This document shows positions 55,767 to 64,000 of a stretch of 64,000 nt of DNA, piece by piece. The position numbers and the translations under genes were made by a program. Each line of letters starts with the position of its first letter. Position 1 is the first letter of the stretch. A model generated the notes under the pieces. That model did not search any database, was not told the DNA's origin, and saw nothing but the letters and a program-made list of their open reading frames with translations. Source of the stretch: Hermatobates lingyangjiaoensis (lineage: Eukaryota > Arthropoda > Insecta > Hemiptera > Hermatobatidae); contig JAPFBL010000235.1 in the NCBI GenBank assembly GCA_026182355.1, positions 922,001 to 986,000 on the forward strand, written 5' to 3'.

Positions 55767-56090
55767 CTACCTTTCAACCCTCTTACAAGAGGCTATTACC
55801 TTCGTAACGAAAGTATCAAGTTTGAAAAGACCGTTACTAATGATTATAATATTTAATCTATTAAATTTAATTAGAGACGATTCAATAATATTTCTTAACA
55901 ACATTGATTTTTCATAGGTAATAAATTTAGATCCTGTCCAATCAATATGATAATTTTCATTTTAGATATGCAAGAATAAGGCACTACTTTTTTCCTGTCT
56001 ACTTACGTTGTATTGGTGTTTTACACGTGTCTTTAAGGATTTACCAGTTTGACCAATATAAATTTTATGGCAATTTTGTTGGTTGATCAT
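55767..56090 (-). pseudogene. PLE GIY-YIG endonuclease fragment with one stop
   Basis: Translating the minus strand gives HKIYIGQTGKSLKTRVKHQY, then SALFLHI, a stop, NENYHIDWTGSKFITYEKSM and LLRNIIESSLIKFNRLN, ending in a stop after RVER. KIYIGQTGKS with the Arg helix, the H..…H block and IIE.SLI (catalytic Glu) are the GIY-YIG features. The in-frame stop falls where the family has GH. It is 5'-truncated at a TA tract (56094-56118). It resembles the fragment at 35990 more than the one at 50831, so at least two PLE lineages are present. Confidence 0.75.
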
Positions 56091-56093
56091 TGA

Positions 56094-56118
56094 TATATAT
56101 ATATATATATATATATAT
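56094..56118. repeat. (TA)n microsatellite
   Basis: TA array at the truncation point of the endonuclease fragment. Confidence 0.95.
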
Positions 56119-56121
56119 CTA

Positions 56122-56226
56122 TACGATTAATTTGTTTCCTCGTGTACTTTTGAAGGACCGAAATGATCTTCTTTTGTCTTCGTTCCGGTACCTTGAAAAG
56201 TACACGAGAAAACTAATTAATCGTAA
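56122..56226. repeat. Inverted repeat with ~40-bp arms
   Basis: ATTAATTTGTTTCCTCGTGT, then ACTTTTGAAGG, pairs with CCTTGAAAAGT, ACACGAGAAAACTAATTAAT. There is no hammerhead core, but it touches a TA tract like the PLE palindromes. It may be another part of a PLE. Confidence 0.75.
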
Positions 56227-57518
56227 ATATGACGTAATATTTAGTGGAACCTGCTTTAATTGAGAACTGCTTCCCAAATATACCAATATATATATTTTCA
56301 ACATTAAAAATTCAATTATATATAAAATTAAAGAAAAACATAATAAACAATAAAAACTAAATAAGAAAAAATGTATTCATATCTTTTTTTGTGAATCAAA
56401 ATAACATTAAAAATATAATAGTTTGTTTCTGTTCTGAGTAAACAATTTGCTGCCTGAAGTAACTAGTTGAATCAATATTAAGGTAATTTTGTTTCATATA
56501 AATCTCAGTGACAAAGGTGTGACATTTAATACACCGAAGGGCACATGGCTAGATATACATTCTTCAAAATACCAGACTTGTAAAGTATAAGTATAAGCTT
56601 GTATATAAATGATTTATTGAAACCCTCACGAATAATAACTAATAGGTAATATAAGGAATTATGTCACCGAAACATTTAAAGTCTGACTTATTGTATCTTT
56701 ATGTATAATTATATTTAATCACGCTAATGTATCTCAAACTTCTGTATTTAAGCGTAAATATTAGTTATCAAAAGTATAATTATTCAGGAAATAGTTTATG
56801 GTTCTAGCACCCGTCTAAAGTGTTTTCAGCTTAAGTGCTCTGTGTCATATGTTATCTGGTAGTAATTTGGGTAATGGTGAGATAAATTTCCAATTTTATT
56901 TTACATTAAGATTTCTAAATTTTTCTTTACACATGGTTTTAATGAAGGAATCACTAATGTCATTCTGATTTCGTACATTGTCAGGACGTATAGATTTACG
57001 TCCTTTTCAAGGATTGTTATGATCAATATTTTCTCTTTCTCACTTCTGTGGTCACAATCTTCCTTGAAGCTCTCATCTTCAGGACTTCTTTTATAACACT
57101 CCACTATTTTTCTTTATATGTGATTTTTTAAGAGTAGCATAACACGTTTTATAATGTTTATTCAAGAGATGGTTATTAACATCTACTAGTAATGCAAACC
57201 CATTACATTAAATAATTTTATTATTTATTCCTAATAAATGAATCATTAACTTATAACCCCCGTAGTATAAACAGAGTTTTTTTAATGGATGTGGGGTATT
57301 CTTCTAGGGGTGGATTTGGGTTTTCAGGGACTGAAAATATAGCGAGTGACCACCGTATGTTTACAGAGTAAGCTAAGCTATTATAGGTTTTGACCTTTAA
57401 ATTATAACTTAAAATATACCACATTGATAGAATTGATATTACATATATCAATAAATGTTTTTCTATAAGGAATTAGTTTGGAAAATTCTATTATAATCAT
57501 GGCCCATGTAATGTTCTA
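56227..57518. other. A+T-rich DNA, nothing recognised
   Basis: Minus frames at 56901-57104 and 57251-57451 show no domain I can name. The first has a Lys/Glu-rich start (SFKEDCDHRSEKEKI), possibly an old retroelement relic, but this is unsupported. Confidence 0.45.
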
Positions 57519-57677
57519 AATATATATATATCAATGATCAAACCACAATAAGAAATGGGAAAACAAGACTAAGATCTTTCAACCGTAACAAGCGGTCTTC
57601 GTCAGAGTCAAAAACCCAACTGTTGGGTTTTCACATGTTTATGTGAAATCTTTATATATATATATATATATATATAA
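57519..57677 (-). mobile_element. PLE half element between TA tracts, AGATCT family
   Basis: TA tracts at 57519-57531 and 57653-57677 flank one full arm (57532-57623) and the very end of the mirrored arm (TTTTCACATGTTTATGTGAA). The centre CCCAACTGTTGGG is itself a short palindrome. Almost the entire second arm is deleted. Confidence 0.85.
57571..57605 (-). ncRNA. Intact PLE hammerhead motif (AGATCT family, consensus-like)
   Basis: Minus strand: CTGACGA, extra A, stem II GACCG/CGGTT with loop CTTGTTA, GAA, palindromic AGATCT, T. Stem I GACT/AGTC. This copy matches the consensus I can build from the nine relatives in the window. Confidence 0.85.
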
Positions 57678-57976
57678 TAAAGTATTATCAAGAAAATGAT
57701 TGAAAAAGGGCACAAATGTTTCAGGCTAAACATTAGGTAAACAGTAAATAAATATATCCTCTTACCGGAAACCTAAATTTTGTTTTAACCTTCATTAGGA
57801 GGGAAGAAGTCGGGGTCATCACACAAGCAAAACATTGGTTGGAGGTGGTTGTATTGTGGGTAATTGCCTCTTTGCTGTGAACCTGCAGTCCAAATCTTCT
57901 CTCTCCTAATGAAAGTTAAACCAAAAATTACGGTCTACAAGTATGCATTTACTGTTTACTTATACTTCAATCTATA

Positions 57977-57978
<2 letters not shown>
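57678..57978. mobile_element. Decayed PLE inverted repeat (AATT family)
   Basis: Outer arms GGTAAACAGTAAATAAAT / GCATTTACTGTTTACT (57735-57961) enclose relics on both sides: minus near 57775-57800 and plus near 57903-57930 (CTAATGA, GTTTAA/TTAAAC, AAAAATTAC). Both cores are damaged. Confidence 0.65.
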
Positions 57979-58013
<35 letters not shown>

Positions 58014-58015
58014 TA

Positions 58016-58160
58016 AATTTCTTGCCGATTTCTCTATGGACGATTTTTCGATTTAGCTTCTCAAGTTTTCTGATCTCACACTTCCATTCAATTGGTTTTA
58101 AGTGTAATAAATCACCAAAAGATTTCCTTGTAAATTACATGTAATATTTAGTTAAAATAG
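58016..58160 (-). pseudogene. PLE ORF, N-terminal fragment in the left arm
   Basis: Minus strand: ILTKYYM, stop, FTRKSFGDLLHLKPIEWKCE, IRKLEKLNRKIVHREIGKKF, NC, then (TA)n. It corresponds to the right-arm ORF but has lost the start Met and has one stop. Confidence 0.7.
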
Positions 58161-58390
58161 ATTTAAAAATTTAAATCGAACGATTCTTACAATAATTGAA
58201 CAAAACTTACGAACAAAAATAAAAATTATATCCTACTTACTATAAAACAGCTTCCAATTACCAATACAAAAGAAAAAAAAACTACATAGTAAACATGTAT
58301 TGGTAATTTGAATCTATTTTATAGTAAGTAGAATATAATTTTTATTTTTGTTAGTAACTTTTGTTAAATTATTTTATCTTTCGTTACACC

Positions 58391-58424
58391 CTGATGATGG
58401 TCAGTGAGTGATGACTGAAACGTT
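58391..58424 (+). ncRNA. Intact PLE hammerhead motif (ACGT family)
   Basis: CTGATGA, extra T, stem II GGTCA/TGACT (one wobble), GAA, palindromic ACGT, T. It lies 20 bases upstream of a PLE start codon at 58445. Confidence 0.82.
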
Positions 58425-58444
58425 CGATTTAAATTTTTAAATGT

Positions 58445-58627
58445 ATGTTAACTAAATATTACATGGAATTTACAAGGAAATCTTCTGGTAATTTATTACA
58501 CTTAGTACCAAATGAATGGAAGTGTGAGATCAGAAAACTTGAGAAGCTAAATCGAAAAATCATCCATAGAGAAATTGGCAAGAAATTTAATTGTGTACCT
58601 ATTAATGAAGCCTGCTACCTAATTACA

Positions 58628-58633
<6 letters not shown>
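58445..58633 (+). pseudogene. PLE ORF, N-terminal fragment with start codon
   Basis: MLTKYYMEFTRKSSGNLLHL, VPNEWKCEIRKLEKLNRKII, FNCVPINEACYLITLIY, then into (TA)n at about 58631-58670. The block FN….N..CYLI is the counterpart of FN..CL.E.LLP.Y in the other fragments, again ending at TA. It may belong to another PLE lineage. Confidence 0.75.

Positions 58634-58670
<37 letters not shown>
58631..58670. repeat. (TA)n microsatellite
   Basis: TA array directly following the PLE N-terminal codons. Confidence 0.95.
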
Positions 58671-58672
<2 letters not shown>

Positions 58673-58708
58673 TTAGTTGTGCAATCAGTAATTGTGTGAT
58701 ATTTACTC

Positions 58709-58898
58709 ATTCTGAGGTAAAATTGATAAACAAACAAAAGTCTCCACAGAAATGAAGTTTTATTTAACAGCAACAACACGTTTCGAACACTTTGTCTTCC
58801 TCATGATGAACACAAAGTGTTCGAAACGCGTTGTTGATGTTGAATAAAACTTCATTTGTATGGAGACTTTTGTTTGTTTATCCATTTTACCTCAGAAT
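58709..58898. mobile_element. PLE inverted duplication, ATTCTGAGG-ended
   Basis: Close relative of 38625-38813. Two hammerhead motifs overlap at the centre (58775-58806 minus, 58800-58832 plus). Stem II and ACGCGT are intact in the plus copy, but the core reads CTCATGA (G5 lost). The left flank TTGTGCAATCAGTAATTGTG is the flank of the GTAGGG-ended family. A TA tract follows at 58897. Confidence 0.85.
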
Positions 58899-59098
58899 AT
58901 ATATATATATATATGATCAAACCACAATATCAAAGGGAAAAATAGGAATAAATGACGAAGATCTTTCAACCATAATAAACGGTCTCTGTCAGTGTCAAAA
59001 ACCCAGTCTTATCTTCCATTTTACATTGTGGTTTGATGATTGATTGTTATTTTACGTGTTTATTTGAAATTTTGTATATATATATAATATATATATAT
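58899..59098. mobile_element. PLE element (AGATCT family) between TA tracts, decayed
   Basis: TA tracts at 58897-58915 and 59075-59098. One arm with a hammerhead relic at 58958-58992 (core CTGACAG damaged, AGATCT intact), then a shortened mirrored arm (TTTACATTGTGGTTTGATGA … TTACGTGTTTATTTGAAAT). Confidence 0.78.
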
Positions 59099-59820
59099 AG
59101 ACTTGGTTCAGTTTAGGAGAACCTAAACATCTCTTGACATATTGGAGCTACAGATCTATAGTACTTCTAATTAATTAAGGAATTATTTACCCATTTACTA
59201 TTGAATCAGTTATATACACAATTTAACTTACTTAATAGTGTACAAAGCAAATATTTATATAACAAGCTGTTTGATTAATATCTAGCTTCAGAATGCTTAC
59301 AAATATAGTGGAAAGGTCGAAATAAAGTGTTTATATTCACTTAGACAATTTCAATCTTCAGAAAGTAATAGTACAAATGCTGTAGAATACATATGGCCAA
59401 GATAGAACCGCTTTAATAATATTATTATTATAAAATTATACCTTCCTTGCACGTTATCCTTACATTACTTCATATCTCGACCAGTTATATAACTTGTTCA
59501 TTCTCAAGAGTAACGTAAATGTTATTCCGTCTTATAGTTGTGGTAACAATTATCAATTTTTTTTCGAGTCCATTGTTGAGTATTATTTAACGAGCTTTTT
59601 CATAATACGATCACAAGAACATGTACAATGAAATATGCATTCGATAAAGGAGAAACACGAATGTGTGTTTATGAAAATACTGCTACGGAAAATCTGTTTG
59701 TAACGTTGTTTACAAAATTATTTGATTTAAATAAATTTAATTTTTTTTTAAATATTTACCGGTAATAACAGTTTTGTTCAAACTTAACAATAGTTTATTT
59801 TATAATTCAAAACTTTTTTT
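59099..59820. other. A+T-rich DNA, nothing recognised
   Basis: No gene or repeat was recognised. Confidence 0.5.
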
Positions 59821-60130
59821 TTGTTTAAACCGATCTCCTAGCGGATGACAACGTCAGCTATTAACCGGCTCTTTGTTTGATCGGTGATTCTAGAGATTTT
59901 ACAATGGGATTCCAAAATTTTTCCCAACTCAAGTAGATTTTGAGTTGGGGTCTTTAACGAGTACCTGACATCATACAGGTTCGGGACCGATGGTTTAACG
60001 TCCTCTCCCAGGGATGACGTACTCAGATTTATTCACCTCCTGAATGAATAAATCGAGGGTGAAGTGGGGATCGAACCCCGGACTACCAAACCAGAGTTGA
60101 GTTTGTTAACCATTGAGCTAACCTCTTAAT
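59821..60130 (-). mobile_element. tRNA-derived SINE, copy 7, well preserved
   Basis: Minus strand: head GGTTAGCTCAATGG (A box) and GGGGTTCGATCCCC (B box), then the family body. The tail includes GTTGTCATCCGCTAGGAGAT and CGGTTTAAAC, as in copy 4. No target duplication could be fixed by eye. Confidence 0.85.
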
Positions 60131-61918
60131 GCTCAAATGATTTAAGAGCTTTTCACATAAGTGGGAAAGACTCTTGATTCTGAAGGACTAAGACTTCATC
60201 ATGACACTTGTTAACAAAGTGGGACCCAGTTCTTAAGAGTTAAACAAAGAAGTCCATCAAATAATCATTTAAGTTTTCAATTCACAATAAGTAGATTCGC
60301 TTTTGAGACTTGAATATTTATAAACCTATTAGTACATGTTTACATTATACATGGATCTCACATATATTTAAATAAAAATCATTCAATAGATTTTGTGAAA
60401 AAATGTGTTTTTTATTTACTAGCATTTACTTTATGTTTAATATTCATGACTAAGTAAAAGAATTTACCAATAGTTCTGTTTTATATTTTATATTCTGTCT
60501 GCAGTGGTGATAATCTTACCACGTCTTCTTTTTTTTATATTCCTAAAGTATGGGAATATAATTATTTATTATTATTATTATTTATATTTATTTTATTTTA
60601 TTATTGTAATTTATTATTATTTTAAAGAGTCTAAAGTATAAACTCTTTTATTTATTTCTATATTTATTTCTTTTTAATTTTTTTTATTTATTTGTTTTAT
60701 AACCTTTCTAAGTTCTTATTCATACTTTTAATGAAGTTAGAACTCAAAATTAATTTAAACTAATTACAATGAATAAAACTAATTTTACATTCTATTTTTT
60801 TGCAAAATGAATGACCCTTATTTATTTATTAGAGAATTTACAGAATATTTAATGACACTACATACATTATCAGTGGTTTTTGTACTATTTTGGCTGCCTA
60901 AAACTGATTTATTTCATTTGAGTACTAAGTTTGCAAGTTGTCCAGAAACTTTTATGCACACTTACTATCAACAGACACACAGAAACTTCGGAATAACTTC
61001 AATAATTGACTGAATATAAATTAAAAATTGTTCAAACCTGTTAAAATTGTTACAAATCTCGAATCACTTTTTTCTTTTGCTTGCTCTATTTTACTTGGAT
61101 CAACTTGAAAGAGAGAGTGACTTTGAATTTTCTGTGCCTCTTACAAGAAATATGTAAAAAAAATATAGTCACGGTTCTCATTAAAAAAAAGTTATTTATA
61201 AGATCTTGTTTTACATAAATTTCATTTAATAGTGCATTAAATAAGTATTAATAAATGAATTTTGTAATTTATTATTAAATAGTTAAAAATAAACATTTAG
61301 ATTTAAAATTAAAATTAAAATTTATAAATAAACTAAATATGATAGATTTAAACATGTAACTGTCCAAAATTATATATAAAAAAAGTTTATTTCATTTAAA
61401 TTGGGTAAATATTTCTTCTAAAACGTTCTAATGAGGGTGTTTTGTATTTTATCCGAGGTTCAGAATCTTAACCGATTATTAATCGGTCTATTATTACTAG
61501 AACTAAAAATGTAAATTAAAAGAGACTAAGATATCCAATATTTTTAATAAAAATGTGATATTGTTTTGTTAAGAGCAACACAAATGGAAAAAGAAACAAA
61601 GAAGTTAGTTGAACGAAAAAAAAATGTTATTAGGAACATCTCATTTCAGGTCAATAATGAAAGAAGAAAGAAAAAGCATTTAGAAAACTAATGCAGGAGT
61701 AGTATTAAAATGTAGAGAGATGGACATTATCAAATCAAGAAAAAGTTGTTAAAGAGATACGGATACAGTATCAAGATGAAATAGTTTGAACTTAAGTATA
61801 GATTTTCTGTAAACAAAAATTTTAAATTTCAAGAATTAACAACATAACAAAATAATGACAAAGAAAAGAAAGGATTTTTGATGTCAAAGAAAAAAACACT
61901 AGAAATGAAATTTCAGGA
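60131..61918. other. A+T-rich DNA, nothing recognised
   Basis: ATT-rich microsatellite-like DNA lies at 60565-60625. A 68-residue frame at 60807-61013 is not recognised. No gene is called. Confidence 0.5.
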
Positions 61919-62182
61919 AAAAAAATTACTTGAAGATAAATTAGCAAATTAATAGTATTAAAGGAAATTGATAGATGAAGAATGTTTGACAACTGATGCA
62001 AGGCACCTGAAAACATTAATTGGAAAAAAACAAAGCCATCAAATAATCGGAAAAAAATTACTTGAAGATAAATTAGCAAATTAAAAGTATTAAAGGAAAT
62101 TGATAGGTGAAGAATGTTTGGCAACTGATGCAAGGCACCTGAAAACAATAATTAGGAAAAAACAAAGCCATCAAATAATCGG
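61919..62182 (+). repeat. 132-bp direct tandem duplication
   Basis: Units 61919-62050 and 62051-62182 are about 95% identical (differences such as AATAGTA/AAAAGTA, TAGATGA/TAGGTGA, TTTGACA/TTTGGCA). A minus-strand frame of 108 residues spans both and therefore shows an internal repeat (MFSGALHQL.NILHLSI). Coding is doubtful because the region is an A-rich repeat. Confidence 0.93.
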
Positions 62183-62971
62183 AGAACTGAAATATATTTA
62201 TTTATTTTTGCATTCAACAGTACCTAAAGGGTAGAGAAAAATTAATGTTCTTGTTTGAAAACAACATAAGAAATGTATGACGGGTTTCAGATTAATAACA
62301 GATAATGCTATTTCTGTTAAATTTAAAATTCAAAACATGTAATTATCCTTCAAACGATGATCCTTGAAAAACCTTCCTTTTGATTAATTAGTTGTGTAAT
62401 TAATTCTGTTTCCTTTGTGTATGCCCTGATACGTTTAGGGATAGGTAAATAATAAAGTACAGTGAGTGGGTATACAATGAGGTTTCAAAACCTCTGCTTC
62501 GTGGTCATATTGAATTACTCTCTATTTAAATGTAGTTTCTATATAACCTTGTCCTTTGATAATTTTCAACTTAGATAAACAGTTTTCAGTCTGTGTAAAT
62601 TATTTTGTATTTGTCCACATCCTTTGCTGTTGTAAGATTTGTAAATATTGTATATGTATAGAGTAAATGTGCTAGCATTTATTCCATTATCTACTTGTCA
62701 TATTACAGCATTATTTAGATAAATAAACTTCACATTTATCATCCTCAAGAATTCATGATCTTCATTAGTTTTAAATTTTTTAAATCATTACTTTTATACC
62801 TTATAATTTAAAGTTCATTTTTTTAATGAGTCATGTATTAACCTTTTTTCACAACATCAGATAATATTCTAAAATACATAAAAGAACACGGAAAGTAAAA
62901 TAAAATTATATTGCTTGTATTTATCTAACATTTACTTCAAATTTAATCTAGTTTCTCATGCAATTGTATAT
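62183..62971. other. A+T-rich DNA, nothing recognised
   Basis: No gene or repeat was recognised. Confidence 0.5.
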
Positions 62972-63130
62972 TTAGTATGATTTATATTAGAAATAGGTAA
63001 AACCGTCATACCTCGTAAGATGATCCTGGAGTTGGAGCGCTTTCGGACGTACAAACCTACTCAGTAGGTTTGTTGGGATCGAAGATGAACAACGTCCGAA
63101 AGTGCTCTATTTCTAATATAAATCATACTA
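62972..63130. mobile_element. PLE inverted duplication (AGCGCT family), decayed
   Basis: Outer arms TAGTATGATTTATATTAGAA and its complement pair. Inner arms AACCTAC/GTAGGTT pair at the centre. The plus relic (63078-63107) reads CGAAGA, T, GAACAACGTCC, GAA, AGTGCT, C; the minus relic has AGCGCT. The CGTCATACCTCGTAAGA and CTAACCTCAGTGGTATTA flanks link it to the ACCGGT family at 41228 and 46331. Confidence 0.75.
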
Positions 63131-64000
63131 ACCTCAGTGGTATTAACAATATGCTTGTATATTTAGTAGTTTTACAGATATTTTCTTAGCTCTTAACATT
63201 CGTGTACGGACACCAAACAAAAGTACACTTGTTCGGTAAGTGCAATGAGACTAATGTATGTAATTGTTTTTGGGAGTCAACATTTTTCTATTTCCTTATA
63301 ATGATATATTGGGATTATAAAATTGGCAAGTAGCAGGGTAGAAAGAGCAGAGGAAGTGCCTATTTTTATGCAAAAATTACATTTTTGTGAGTACGCTGCA
63401 GTCCACATAGTTTAAAGGATCAAAATCACAGTTTAGAAAAAAATAGGCCTTATAGTGTAAATCTGTCCCATTGTTTGGAAAGTAATATTTTATGTTGAAA
63501 ATGATCCCTTTTTTGGCGGAAATATGTTTTTGTTCTAAACTTATAACCATAGAGTCTTGAAATATTGGCATCATTGTGGATACCAGAAAAACAAAAAAAG
63601 AAAAAAAACCTCAGGTATCTAAAACAACTGAAAAAGGCATTTATTTTAATAAAATGCTAACATTTTGACTGAGAATCGAACCTGAGAGCTTGTGAAGAGA
63701 ATTAAATTCATACTGTTTGATATATTAGAATATTAACATACTATATTGCTATCAAATCAATATAATATCAAGAATATCATGAAATTATATCAAAAAATCC
63801 AACCTAGTTTTAGCAATTGTAAAAAAAAATCAATAGCTTTTAATAACTTCTAATCACAAATGTTATAGAGCTTAAAGAACTGAAAACTCCACTTGGATTA
63901 ATATTTAACGGCTATACTTCTAGGGTTTTTTTATATTGACTTAAAAACTATTTTTGGAATCGAGTCAAACAGAATTCTGGTTTGAAATTTAAACCAACAG
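63131..64000. other. A+T-rich DNA, nothing recognised
   Basis: No gene or repeat was recognised up to the window end. Confidence 0.5.

Larger units (their letters stand above)
58010..58590. mobile_element. Head-to-head PLE duplication including ORF starts
   Basis: The left arm (58010 to about 58265) is the diverged reverse complement of about 58300-58590. Each arm holds the leader and the start of the PLE ORF running outward. The left arm begins directly at a TA tract (57979-58009). The right arm carries the intact hammerhead at 58391. The left arm's hammerhead is deleted: AATCGAACGATTC at 58176 goes straight to TTACAATAATTG. Confidence 0.82.

Overview
This window looks like non-coding, repeat-dominated DNA from an arthropod-like animal nuclear genome. 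It is strongly A+T rich by eye and full of (TA)n and (CA)n microsatellites. I found no host protein-coding gene, no rRNA and no functional tRNA gene. The organism is inferred only from the transposon set (Penelope-like elements, mariner, jockey/R1-type LINEs, a tRNA-derived SINE) and from a short TTAGG array. A chelicerate or a decapod crustacean would fit, but this is not certain.

The dominant signal is a swarm of Penelope-like retroelement (PLE) debris. Three fragments carry the C-terminal GIY-YIG endonuclease (35990-36229 +, 50831-51337 -, 55767-56090 -). Seven carry the N-terminal part of the same kind of ORF (14852-14959, 49890-50033, 50054-50209, 50383-50538, 53072-53290, 58016-58160, 58445-58633). 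Tied to these are about forty small sequences with the hammerhead ribozyme layout: CTGANGA, one extra base, stem II, GAA, a very short self-complementary stem III (ACGCGT, AGATCT, AATT, ATAT, ACGT, AGCT, ACCGGT or ACATGT), and H17. Hammerhead variants with a reduced stem III that act as dimers are known from PLEs. Roughly fifteen here look structurally intact.

Most of these ribozymes sit in head-to-head inverted duplications in which the two ribozymes point outward. Many are flanked by (TA)n. Arms are perfect for 113 bp at 44422-44660, for 58 bp at 14783-14908 and for 45 bp at 12914-13003. They are nearly perfect for about 277 bp at 48332-48892. The N-terminal ORF fragments repeatedly stop at the same codons (…YTN) exactly where a (TA)n tract starts. 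At 51337-50383 one endonuclease end is joined through a ribozyme to the start of a second copy, as expected of a tandem or circular template.

Layout: 0-10 kb holds a foldback element, a Merlin-like transposase relic, a lone hammerhead and two MITE-type elements. 10-21 kb holds PLE inverted repeats, microsatellites and two LINE relics. 21-35 kb holds a LINE tail, a pogo-like MITE, a nine-copy ~120-bp minisatellite, a 29-bp satellite, a SINE and a truncated mariner. 35-45 kb holds nested PLE pieces, SINEs and an 896-bp tandem duplication. 44-59 kb is the densest PLE zone. 59-64 kb is mostly plain A+T-rich DNA with one SINE, a 132-bp tandem duplication and one PLE inverted repeat.
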